64,000 nt of DNA from Neoarius graeffei (lineage: Eukaryota; Chordata; Actinopteri; Siluriformes; Ariidae), in NCBI RefSeq assembly GCF_027579695.1, contig NC_083590.1, positions 20,824,610-20,888,609 of the forward strand. The letters are read 5' to 3'. The notes beneath the pieces were generated by a model. The model was given only the letters and a program-made list of their open reading frames with translations. It ran no database searches and was not told the DNA's origin. Shown piece after piece: positions 1 to 11,604 of the stretch. A program made the position numbers and the translations under genes. The number at the start of each line of letters is the position of its first letter. Positions within the stretch are counted from its first letter, which is position 1.

Positions 1-256
1 TTCCTCAAGAAACCAAACTGCTTTTATCCAACTGATTATAAATACGTGAGGAACGTCTGCGTAGAACCAAGTGCACAGCAAATCTCGAACATGAACGAGT
101 GCATTCTCTGTTCTCGTGTGCAACATTACTTGCCAAGAACGTACTTCAAGGACGCAAGTCTGTTCTTCATGCTCATTAACACTTGAACACCCCAAACTCA
201 GCAGACTGCTTGTGTGGCGGCACGTAACGTGTTTATTACATTCATACAGTTTAGTT

Positions 257-288
<32 letters not shown>

Positions 289-964
289 TGATGAGGGGAA
301 GTGATCTATCCAACTCATTCATATACTAATCAACTCAAGTTCATAAGAAAATATCATGGATGTGTAGAAAGCAAAACATGTCAGAAGTGAAATAAAAAAA
401 AAAAATCTCTTGCGCGCACGCACATCTCGAACGCAAAATTTCACAAAAGCCTTCACTGATTCCTCATGCGGACATCTTTCTTGTAGACGCTGCCAAGATT
501 TTGGCCAAAGGCGGCCCTCTCTCAAAGAAATCCTCTCAGTCCATTTCTACGCTGAGCTTACTCATGAAATGCCGAAGCATCACAAGGAAAATCACGGACT
601 GTAGTAAGCGGCAGTTGAGACGACTTGAGCAGAAACGACTGAATAATGAAGACCTGAGACTTCACAGATAAAGAAAGAAAGTGAGCAGGCAAAAAAAAAA
701 AAAGTTTCCCATGATTCCCCTTGGCTCCATATCAGCTGGGTCAATCAATCCATGAAAGGTGGTGCACCTGACAGACCCTGTAGTGACCTTTGACCTCTCT
801 GAGGAGTGTGGCAGTGTTCACTCTAGTGAGAGCGATCAAGTTTAGGCACCAACAAGGATTCAAAAATCAGTCAGTCACTCAGACCAAATGGGGTTCTGCT
901 GAAGTAGCAGTTCAGTGAAGAGAACCCCGGGTCTGAGAAGTTTGGGTTGGGTGCAGAGTTCAGG
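1..964 (-). other. ptp4a3: 3' UTR and downstream flank of ptp4a3
   Basis: Sequence after the minus-strand stop codon at 967-965. The only canonical minus-strand AATAAA I see is the complement of TTTATT at 232-237, which would give a 3' UTR of about 730 nt if used. A G-run lies at about 269-287 on the plus strand, and short A-runs occur at about 393-405 and 690-704. No open frame here looks like protein. The UTR extent is inference; the poly(A) site could also lie beyond position 1. Confidence 0.5.
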
Positions 965-1082
965 TCACATGATGCAGCACTTGCTCTTGAAGATGTGTGG
1001 GTGTTTGTAGCGCAGTCTCTGTTTGGGCCTGTACTTCTCCAGATAGGTCAGCTGTTTGCTGTTTATCGCACCACGCCGCTTC
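965..1082 (-). CDS. ptp4a3: ptp4a3 coding exon 5 (C-terminus, CaaX box)
   Basis: The acceptor TTTGACAG at 1090-1083 precedes a single G that completes the split Gln135 codon. The exon then encodes [10 protein letters not shown]...[17 protein letters not shown] and stops with TGA at 967-965. The polybasic stretch and Cys170 of CCIM are the membrane-anchoring signals known for PRL proteins. The tail HPHIFKSK differs from mammalian PTP4A3, where this segment is the least conserved part. Confidence 0.95.
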
Positions 1083-4000
1083 CTGTCAAAGCATGATCAG
1101 TAAACCGTGTTAGACAACAGAAACAGGTTTACTGAGTAAATATATATGCAAATACAGAAAAAAAGCAGATAGCGTTCATGTGAGCAACTTTGTCACGTCT
1201 GTTGGTTTAGCTACTAAACTGGAATTTGATAATTTGCATCTCTCGTGTTTTGAACCAAAATAAAGCGGTTTTGCTTTCCCACATACAGTATTTGTATCTG
1301 TACTGGTTTTGGATAATTTTAGCATCAAGTACACAAGAGAAGCAAAAGTATTATGTATGCAATACGAGCAAAAACAAAGCCCCTCTTTCCCCTTCTGGCT
1401 CTTTCTCCGTCACAAGAATAAAGAATTTTAGTGTCTGGACAGCATTGGGTTCCTTAGCATGCAATATCAGGAATAAAACACTTGAAAGTTCGCTGGAGAA
1501 TAATTCCTGATGGGGAATTCAACACATTCTGAATTACTGTGTCCACATTCACTGGATATGAGCAATTGTGCGCTCTGTTTGGCTACTCGACTACTAGGAT
1601 ATCAGCTCATACACTGTGAGTAGAGAGAAACAAAATGGTGGAACGTGTTGCTGAACCAACCGAGGATGAAATAAAAACTACCTGACCCCCCCCCCCCCCA
1701 AAAAAAAAAAATAAAATAAAAATAAAAATAAAAGCAACAAAATATGGAATGAAAGTATTTCATGGTAAGAACTTTATCTTTTTTTATTTTTCAAGAATTA
1801 TCATCATTGCATTTTTTCACAAATTGCTCCTGTCATTTCGCCGGTTTGTTTACATTCTAAGTGGAAATGATTTTGTTGGACGTTTTGTATAAAGTTTTTA
1901 TTGATCAAATTTGAAAAAAAAATTAAAATAAAAATGCTTCGTTTCTCAAAATCCAGTGAATGTGGATAGAATAAAATAGTTATTCCACGCAATCTCGTTG
2001 TACATGGCTTATAGCCGACTCGGTGCTACGCGCCTCATTAGCTATCAGCTCATGTACGACTCGATTTCATGGAATAACTGTTAAGTGTTTTATTCCTCTT
2101 ATACCACACCAATTAAAAATAATTTATTGATCAAAGAGCAACATGTCCATTTACAGTAATATGTAATGTTGCTGAATGTCCACGAAACATGTTAATTCTG
2201 GTTATCACTTATGTCACAGCAGCTATAACTTCTGGTTCCCTCACCAGCATGTCCCCCCCTTTGTCACAAAAATAAGCTGCATACACTACCGTTCAAAAGT
2301 TTGGGGTCACCCAGACAATTTTGTGTTTTCCATGAAAAGTCACACTTTTATTTCCCACCATAAGTTGTAAAATGAATAGAAAATATAGTCAAGACATTTT
2401 TCTGGCCATTTTGAGCATTTAATCGACCCCACAAATGTGATGCTCCAGAAACTCAATCTGCTCAAAGGAAGGTCAGTTTTATAGCTTCTCTAAAGAGCTA
2501 AACTGTCTTCAGCTGTGCTAACATGATTGTACAAGGGTTTTCTAATCATCCATTAGCCTTCTGAGGCAATGAGCAAACACATTGTACCATTAGAACACTG
2601 GAGTGAGAGTTGCTGGAAATGGGCCTCTATACACCTATGGAGATATTGCACCAAAAACCAGACATTTGCAGCTAGAATAGTCAGTTACCACATTAGCAAT
2701 GTATAGAGTAGATTTCTGATTAGTTTAAAGTGATCTTCATTGAAAAGAACAGTGCTTTTCTTTCAAAAATAAGGATATTTCAAAGTGACCCCAAACTTTT
2801 GAACGGTAGTGTACATATTATTATTATTATTATTATTATAAATGTTACAAACAAACTGAACTCCTCTGTTTTGAAGAAAGACTTTCCCCATGTCAGAAAA
2901 CGTGGCTACAGCAGAACCTCTGACTGTTACAAAGCTCCGACACCAGAGAGCGATTCCTTGGAGAACAATAAATACCAAAAAAAAAAGTCTCTTAACACAA
3001 AATGTCACCGTATCAACAATGACACGTTTTTATTTAGGTTATGTAATGCGTCTTCTATGTAAATGTTTGTGAATGAGCTGGTGCTATAGAAACAATGTGT
3101 TATAAACTACAGCTTTAATCTCAACCTGTGATTTGTATGCCTGTTAGAGAAAACTAATCATCATCATCATCATCTCCTGACCAATCAGAATTGCGAATTC
3201 AACAGCACTGTGGTATAACCAAGGCAAAGTCAAAGACTGTGTATCTTAAAAACAGTGCTAGAACAAAGCTGCACGTACTGTCTGATGAACTGGATCGCAT
3301 CTTCATACTTCATCCCACACTCAATGAGAGCCAAAGCCACCAGCACTGGAGCCCTGCGGAAAAACCACACATCCGTAAAAGATGGGGACATGCAGCCCTC
3401 GCACAAACAGATGGCTCCGTTCGAGTGTGTGTGTCTCAAGAGAAAGAACCTCCCACTCTTACACACACACACACACACACACTATAACAAAGAGGCTCGT
3501 GTCACCGCTGCTTGTGAACAACGTAAACAGGACTGAAGCACTTAATTTATTCCTCGAAATGCATCCATACGGTCCATTCTATACACTCCGATGTAGTCAT
3601 TTTCTAGGAACTACTTCCTGTCTAAGAAAGGACTTTCTAAGAAATTAAAGACTTGCTATAAGTAGATTTTCTAGAAGTAATCCCCCCCCCCCCCCCAAAA
3701 TCAGTCAAACCCCACTGTGTAAAGTATACACTTGTGGTCTGCCTGGTTTTTTCCCCCCCCCTTTCAGAGAAAAATGCACAAGTGCTGTACAGAGTGTTTG
3801 GCGTCTGAATTAGATGAAAATAAACCCAGGCCAAGAAAACACTGGCTCCCTTTCAAAAATCGAGGTCAGTTCCCTGTGGAGAGGGAAGACGTGCGTCAGA
3901 GACGGGGGTTTTACCGCTTGGAAGACGGGGAACATCATGGAGAGGCCTCTGCCTCCTCGCGTCACTGCAGATTTTTTTTTTTTTAAATGCATTATTTTGG

Positions 4001-5172
4001 ATATTTTCTTTTAAAGCATTAATATGTCTTGTCTATTATGGACTTTTATGAGCAGTCCAGTTTCAAAGCACACACTGATACCACATAAGGGCTGTTTCAC
4101 AATCAGGGGATACTTTTTGGGACCAGAATAGTCAAAAAAAACAACAACACACAAGCTCAGATTTTTGTGTTTCTCTGCTGCCAAAAAGGACCTTTTGAGA
4201 TGGAAATGAACTGCGCAGAATTTCAGAGCTACAGGTCATATACTGGGCGTGTTAGCTGTGGTGAGAAGACGAAATATAGTGTATTAGTGAATGGTCTACA
4301 AGAGTAAGGGATACAAAAAGTGAAAAACTACTGAAATGTATCTGATGTTAAGTACAAATTTTCAGCTACTGCGCAGCGATGCGCGTTTGTACACGGTGGT
4401 AACTGGAATAACAGCTGAAGTGGTGACGATCCTTGTGGTTTTCCGGAGGAGAGGACACTTTTTGACAGATACACATTTCAACCACATGCGAAGCTCTGCC
4501 GCAAATGTGTCTAACATCTGTTTCAAGTCCTGGATTTTACTGTGCAGCAACAGAGTATTCTGATTCAAAAGAGATAAATGTTTTCTGAAAATAATTTACA
4601 ACCTCATCATATGGTGAGTGATTTCCAGAGAGGACAAAGGATCCTGTCAAAGGTGCCTAGTTAAAAAAAAAAAGTAACTTCCACTTAAATATCTTTCTGT
4701 TGTGAAAGTATGTATGTGTCGGTCCCAAAGTAAAACCTCGTTAGTGCTTTAAAAAAAAAAAAACCCAACCAATTCTGGATTTAACCAGTAAAATTGAAGT
4801 GTAATAATTTAAGTAGAATTAAATGAAATGAGCACAAGATCTAAACTGAGCCCATGCTTGACTCTTAAACATATTTACGAGAGACATTACCGCGAGCTGG
4901 CCTAGTGGTTAGCGTGTCTACCTCTTGATTGGGAGATCGCAAGTTCTACTTGTGGTCGGGTCATACCAAAGACCATTTAAAAATAAATAAAAATAAATAA
5001 ATAATTCCCATTGCCATCTGTTAAACCAGTGTTTCCCAACCTTTCTTGAGCCACGGCACATATTTTACATTTGAAAAATCCCACGGCACATCACCAAACA
5101 AAAATAATCACAAATATATACAAAATCTCCTTCTCAATCAGCTGGATAGTACAGTGGTAATGCTCACTGACT

Positions 5173-5242
<70 letters not shown>

Positions 5243-7688
5243 GACAAAGCCAACGGGGGGTGGGGGGGGGGGTTATATGTGTTTGGGATGTTGGGATGGA
5301 TACCCACCCCCCAGGAAAATTTTGAAAAATAAGGCCTTACAAACCAATTTTCCTACAATCTGAGCTGTAGTAGATGATAAAAAAAAAATCTGTTGTCTTT
5401 TTTTATATATTTACATGAAAACATGTTTCAAATCAATAGCATTGTTTGAATTCAAAATAAAATCACATTCTACATTCAAGGGTATGGTTATAATTCATGA
5501 TCAACAAAAATGACAAACTAAATTCACATTAAACTTAAGTTCTATTAATTATCAAAATGTTCATATATTAAATAAAATTTCTTAGGGTGACTGACCTTTT
5601 CTCCCCATGTCCTCATTAGTTGCATATGATTTCTTCAAAAAGTCTTTTGAAATATTTAAGTTTTCAAAACTGTCAGCATTAATTCAGATTTACTGACTAT
5701 CATATACATGTTCAATGTATTAAATCAAACAAATGCTAAGTTTATGGGATAATGCCTATGTACACTTTATACAATTATTTATAGTTCACAGTCGCTTCCC
5801 ATTTTCATTTGATCATTTCCACTTCTTCAGCTTTTTGGCCAAAGACAAAAGCTTGTCAGTCCTCTCTTTTGTAAGAACTGTTATGATTGGCTATCATGCT
5901 CTCGCCATCGATGTTTTGGCCAATTACATTGTAGATAACACGTATTCTACCGCGAGACTTGGCGAGACTAAAGATGGCGAAAATGTAAACATGTAACATC
6001 GTCGTAGGAATGAATTACGCTTGAGTATCACGAGGGAACATACCCCAACCCCCCTCAATAAATGAAAAAAAAAAAAATCAACGGATTTGGTATAATATAA
6101 AAAGGTAGATTTTTACTCAGAAAAAGCGGAAATCCGCCGAAAAGCGGGAAACTCTCATCCCTGCTATCGCCATCACCGCTGTCACACCCGAAGCATTACT
6201 AATTCTATTGTTTGAATGGCAACAGGTAGATACACAGGTTAATTAGCTACCTGCTGCCATCTATTGGAAGAGTATTTAATTGCTCCGCCGGTCACTATAC
6301 GTCGCTGGCATAGACGAACGAAGACAAATTCTCATCTCATTATCTCTAGCCACTTTATCCTTCTACAGGGTCGCAGGCAAGCTGGAGCCTATCCCAGCTG
6401 ACTACGGGCGAAAGGCGGGGTACACCCTGGACAAGTCGCCAGGTCATCACAGGGCTGACACATAGACACAGACAACCATTCACACTCACATTCACACCTA
6501 CGGTCAATTTAGAGTCACCAGTTAACCTAACCTGCATGTCTTTGGACTGTGGGGGAAACCGGAGCACCCGGAGGAAACCCACGCGGACACGGGGAGAACA
6601 TGCAAACTCCACACAGAAAGGCCCTCGCCGGCCCCGGGGCTCGAACCCAGGACCTTCTTGCTGTGAGGCGACAGCGCTAACCACTACACCACCGACGAAG
6701 ACAAATTATTTGCAGTAAATAAATAATTTTCAGAAAAAAAAAAAGTGAAATTGGATAATATTGGATTGGATTGTACACCTGATGATCTCTCACGGCACAC
6801 TAATGTGCCGCGGCACAGTGGTTGGGAAACACTGTGTTAAACTACACTGCAATACAGATGCGAGTGGGGAGTCAAACTCTCGTGGTTACCAGAGGACCAG
6901 CCCCCCACTGTAACCCCAGCTGTATAAGCGAGAGCCCGACGGCTATCGAAACGTCAATCATCGCTGCCCAATGCACCCGACTACATGGTGTGGGAAGGAC
7001 TTTAGACAAGAGACATTAGTGCTGTAGGTAAAATTATGTTAACACTTAAATAGTAGAAACCATTTATTCACAAAACATACATCATATGTGCAAGATGATT
7101 TACAGGATGGTTTCAACTTGTTCGCCATCGTGTTCAACACACAAAAACCAGCGAGCAATAATACCATTTAATCTGTCACCCAGGGTGCTCGTCAATCCGC
7201 AGGAGAATAATAATCCATTAGTGTTAATATAATTTTGACTAACCATATGGCCCAAGACGATATTTTCGATTTTCCAAAACATGGGATTAGTGCTAGAGCA
7301 GCATGGTGGTGTAGTGGTTAGCACTGTCGCCTCACAGCAAGAAGGTCCGGGTTCAAGCCCCGTGGCCAGCAAGGGCCTTTCTGTGTGGAGTTTGCATGTT
7401 CTCCCCGTGTCCGCGTGGGTTTCCTCCAGGTGCTCCGGTTTCCCCCACAGTCCAAAGACATGCAGGTTAGGTTAACTGGTGACTCTAAATTGACCGTAGG
7501 TGTGAATGAATGAGTGTGTGAATGGTTGTTTGTCTCCATGTGTCAGCCCTGTGATGACCTGGCGACTTGTCCAGGGTGTACCCCGCCTCTCGCTGGGATA
7601 GTCAGCTGGGATAGGCTCCAGCTTGCCTGCGACCCTGTAGAACAGGATAAGCGGCTACAGATAATGGATGAATGGATGGATATACAGT

Positions 7689-7743
<55 letters not shown>

Positions 7744-10700
7744 GGTTAGTCAAAATTATGTTAACACTAATGGATTATTTTTCTCCTGAATGTGTGGTGC
7801 GCCGTGACCACTGCTGGTGTAATTGGTTTGTGTGTGTCTTCTTATCTTTCCCATGTTGATGCTGAGGGAATCTGGCCTCTGTGTCACCTTATATTTGTCC
7901 CCTAGTTAATCAGGAAGTCATGGATTACAGCGTGAAAGTTCCTACACACTCCAATTAACTCAAAAAATCCTGTACAATTTAAATGGGAAACATGCTTCAG
8001 GTACGTTGTGTTCATTTCCAGGGGTGCCAGTAATAGTGAAGGGTACTGTATGCATTAGGTCTTCTTGTCTCTTCTTTGTTAGCCACAATTTTGGACGTCA
8101 GTGCGAGTCAGATCCAGTAAAATCCTCCTAGACCCCCCTGCTGAGGACTTCCACCTCACACTGAAGGTCATATAAAAGAGGACACTCTACAGATAGACCG
8201 TGAACACTGTATGAAAAATAATAATTAAAAAAAAAAGGTTTTCCTGTTTTGTCTTCATCTCCAATAACATTGCAGCAGCATTACAGCTGACTAAATGTGG
8301 CACAAGTCATATTGACTTTGGCCCAGCTCTCCGTCCAGTCTCAGGGCTTCAGATGGGCATTGCATCGCCTACGCAGACAAAATTGGACAAGGCCAGAGAG
8401 ACTCATCAACCCTGGCTGCCGTCGCTGGAGAAAATCAGGCTCATGGGAGAGAAGTGGTTTATGTTCTGGAGTGCACGCAGTTCACATTCTTTTCCAGATT
8501 GAGAGTCGAGGCAGAGCAAAAACGGAGGTTGGTGATTAGGGGGCACCAGACAATGCGTGGATAAACTTAAAGCTTTCAAAAACACACTTTTTCACTGGAT
8601 AACATATACACAGCTTTCAGGATGGTTTAAACTCCGTATGAATCAACTTTAATTATAGCTTAAGTAGCCATTTTGTGTGGTTTCAGCATGTGCGTGTTGA
8701 AATGTGTAGGAGGCTTATAATACAGTAAAGCCCGAAAGTCTTTCTGTGAACTGGCTACAGTTACTAAAAATAAAAAATTGTGTTTTTGAAAACATTTTTT
8801 AAAAAAATAAAAAATGCAATTTGTCTTCACATATTCTGTTTCTCAAATTAGAGTCCCATGTTCTTCACAGTCCAATACAGTGAGTTTTGCTCTGATTAAC
8901 TGGAGTCAGTATCAGGTGTACGTTGTTAAAGGAGAACTGAAGGCAAATTTATCATCATCATCAAAATTCAATTTCTCTCATTTTATTAAATATGGGAATG
9001 CATGTTTGATCGCTATTTTGTCGCTGCTATAGCAAGTTATGAGTGTTTGAAATATGCTCTGTAATATATCAGTCCATATCTCAAAGCAACAGCTGTAAAC
9101 GAGATTCGTTGAGACCTGTGCGAGACATCGTAGGACGGAAGTAAAACGTACAGCGGAAATCAAAGTGACCGACATCTGCCAACGTTGTCAAAAGACGCGT
9201 GCGTCCTCTTTCGAATGCTGACGTAATCAAGCTGGAAGTTTTGCTTGTTTTAATAGCGATCAGGAAAGTTTGAAAAAAGTAGGTAGTAATCGTCATTTAA
9301 ACTCGTTTTTGTGCAATACTTCGTTTGGAAAACAGTTTTCAAAATGGCGGCACTGACACCTGGCTGACACTTCACGTTTCGAAGTCTTGCACAAGTCTCG
9401 TGAAGATCGCGCGGATAAGCGACGCCTGCCGTGGACCAAACGAACTAAATTCAATATGGCTAAAAACCGAATAGGCTGATAAGTATCATATTTAGTCGCC
9501 AATACGAGTCACAATATAAGGTTACTAAAACCGAAAATGTAATTGAATAACATGTTAATTAAGAAATAAAGCAAGTTTAAAAATGACTTCAGTTCCCCTT
9601 TAAGACACATAAGGAATAAAGACACTTGGGGGGGGGGGGGGGGACCGTGCTGTTATAAAAAATTATTATACATACAGGACACTTTTTTGATGGAATAAAA
9701 AAAAGTGTTCTATTCCCTTCTAGCGGGTTTCCATTGATTTGGTTTGATAGCATGCAATATTGTTAGCATATCGTTTATCCTATGTGTATTATGTCAGTCT
9801 ACCCAGTGGAGAATGAGCGTTGAATACGGTTTACGATATTGCATGGTTGTCAAGACATGATGTCACATGTCGGAGCTGATGCGAATATCCAATGAGAATG
9901 CTTTCTGTTGCGCAGAAGCATTTCTTTGTTCGCCAGGAAAGAGCTGAATACCCAAAAGGCAACAACTGGATATTCTTCATACATATTTACAAGAGAAAAA
10001 CATACCAACAGACACTGAAAAACTGGAAGAGAGACACATCGGAGATGTAAATCTTCTGCGCTAGTGAGCGAATGTGACAATTTGTAAACAAACATGGCTG
10101 CCAGGTTTGCTTCGTTACTTACGGAAGATTTTGAGAGAATTTTGAAAGAGAAAGACGTGTTGAACACCCAAAAGGAATGTGTGTATATATAATAATAATA
10201 ATATTATTATTATTTTGGCTGGCTTTTTTTCCATGGTACATCTTCGACTCATTCAATATTATGCTCACTGAATGGAATATGTCTGATACACCACTCAACC
10301 CAAGCCAATATTTTTTTGCTCATCTGGCCAACAGGTGATGAGTTTATAACATCACGTGTTGTTCGTCATTCGTCCGGTGTCATCCACATTTCACGAAAAT
10401 CGCTTCTTCTCTCTCAATTCTTCACCGATTTTTATTCTTTTTGGCAGGAAGGTAGGGGAACCTAGGGTGCATATAAGCTTCTACCCAAATTTGCTTCATT
10501 ACAATTACTAATAAAAGAATAATAGCTGATACTTTTTTAACCCATTTATAGTTACATTTAATGTTGTGGAACATCTAAGAAAACAAGTTAGTTCCTGTGT
10601 TCGCTTATATTATAGCATTGTTCCCTCACCAGCATATTTTTTTCTCTTGAAGTTAATAAAGTAATTTTATATTTTTGCAAAACCTCAAAAAAAAAAAAAG

Positions 10701-11572
10701 GGGCACCGACACTGGAGACTCCTTCCATAAATGTCCTTCCAGAAAACATCATCACAATGATGATCCATTTTCCTCTGTTAAATCTCAAAAAATCTGTTTA
10801 TTCTTAGCCTTAGATAATGTGGTGTGTCCACCATACAAGTCCCTGTGAATGAGTGTTACTATAGCAACACTAACATTAGAACGAGCACATTTATATAATC
10901 CTGTGATTTTCTGTTCAGAGCTGCTGTTATAAAAATTTTATGAAACCTGACCAATCCAAATCAAGAATTATGACGATTTCAGGTAACGTACTGCCTTTGC
11001 CACCGGGTTTGGAGCCGACTCTATGCTGGATGCTGACTGACCTGCCGAGGCCTGCGACACAGTGCACAGCCACACAGCAGCCTGGTTCCTCCATGAAGCG
11101 TCTCCTGAGGAGGCTCAGCCAGTCCTCTACCACCTTGGATGGAGGAGGAGCTCCATCATCAAACGGCCAGTCCTGCATCAGAAACACACGCCAGGTCACA
11201 ACAGGGTCAGTACACGGCGTTTAGGTGTGAAAGTTTGCAAAAAATGTTTGGATACAACATTATCAGAATGTGTGTATGTGTATATCTGATATCAGGGCTA
11301 TGAAAATCACACACACACACGTGCAGGGAAGTTGACGTGGTCCAGCTGCCATGGGCAACGAGCTGTGCAGACAAACACACACGTCCACATAGGCACATAC
11401 CCGAGTGAAAGAAAGCCACCAGTGTTTAACAACACTCTTCCAACCCACCCCACCCCACACACACAAACAAACACAACCCTAAGAAGAGGACACTGAGTAA
11501 ATGCAGAACTGAGTGCGTGACACCTCCTTTAAAATGAATGCTGAAGATAAACACAGCCTTTGTGGTACTTTG

Positions 11573-11604
<32 letters not shown>

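Larger units (their letters stand above)
5027..6834. mobile_element. hAT-type non-autonomous DNA transposon
   Basis: Ends CAGTGTTTCCCAACC and GGTTGGGAAACACTG are exact 15-bp inverted repeats, extended by the loosely matching GAGCCACGGCACAT and ATGTGCCGCGGCACAG. The flanks TGTTAAAC at 5019-5026 and 6835-6842 form a perfect 8-bp duplication, which defines hAT insertions. No transposase frame is recognisable in the 1.8-kb interior. The interior includes a (TA)n tract and a V-SINE inserted later. Confidence 0.9.
7195..7790. repeat. Inverted repeat split by a V-SINE
   Basis: GGAGAATAATAATCCATTAG to about 7247 (ending TTTTGACTAACC) is complementary, with few changes, to 7744-7790 (GGTTAGTCAAAATTATGTTA...TTCTCC). 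The arms are about 50 bp and probably belonged to one palindromic element that a V-SINE and its microsatellite tail now divide. The superfamily is not known to me. Confidence 0.55.

Noticed and set aside
4893..5018. A genuine tRNA gene
   Set aside because: A and B boxes are present, but no full cloverleaf and the downstream body identify it as a tRNA-derived SINE. The same applies to the V-SINE heads and to 52492-52678.
6355..6684. 109-125-codon frames repeated across the window (…GGPGFEPRG…[23 protein letters not shown]…)
   Set aside because: They are translations of V-SINE copies, which are noncoding pol III-type elements.
7100..7372. 90-codon minus-strand frame ending …[27 protein letters not shown]
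   Set aside because: It looks protein-like for about 35 residues but fuses into the V-SINE and matches no family I can name; it may be a transposon remnant, and evidence is too weak to annotate as coding.
8297..8539. 80-codon open frame as an alternative ptp4a3 exon
   Set aside because: It is on the strand opposite to the gene and has no similarity to PTPs.
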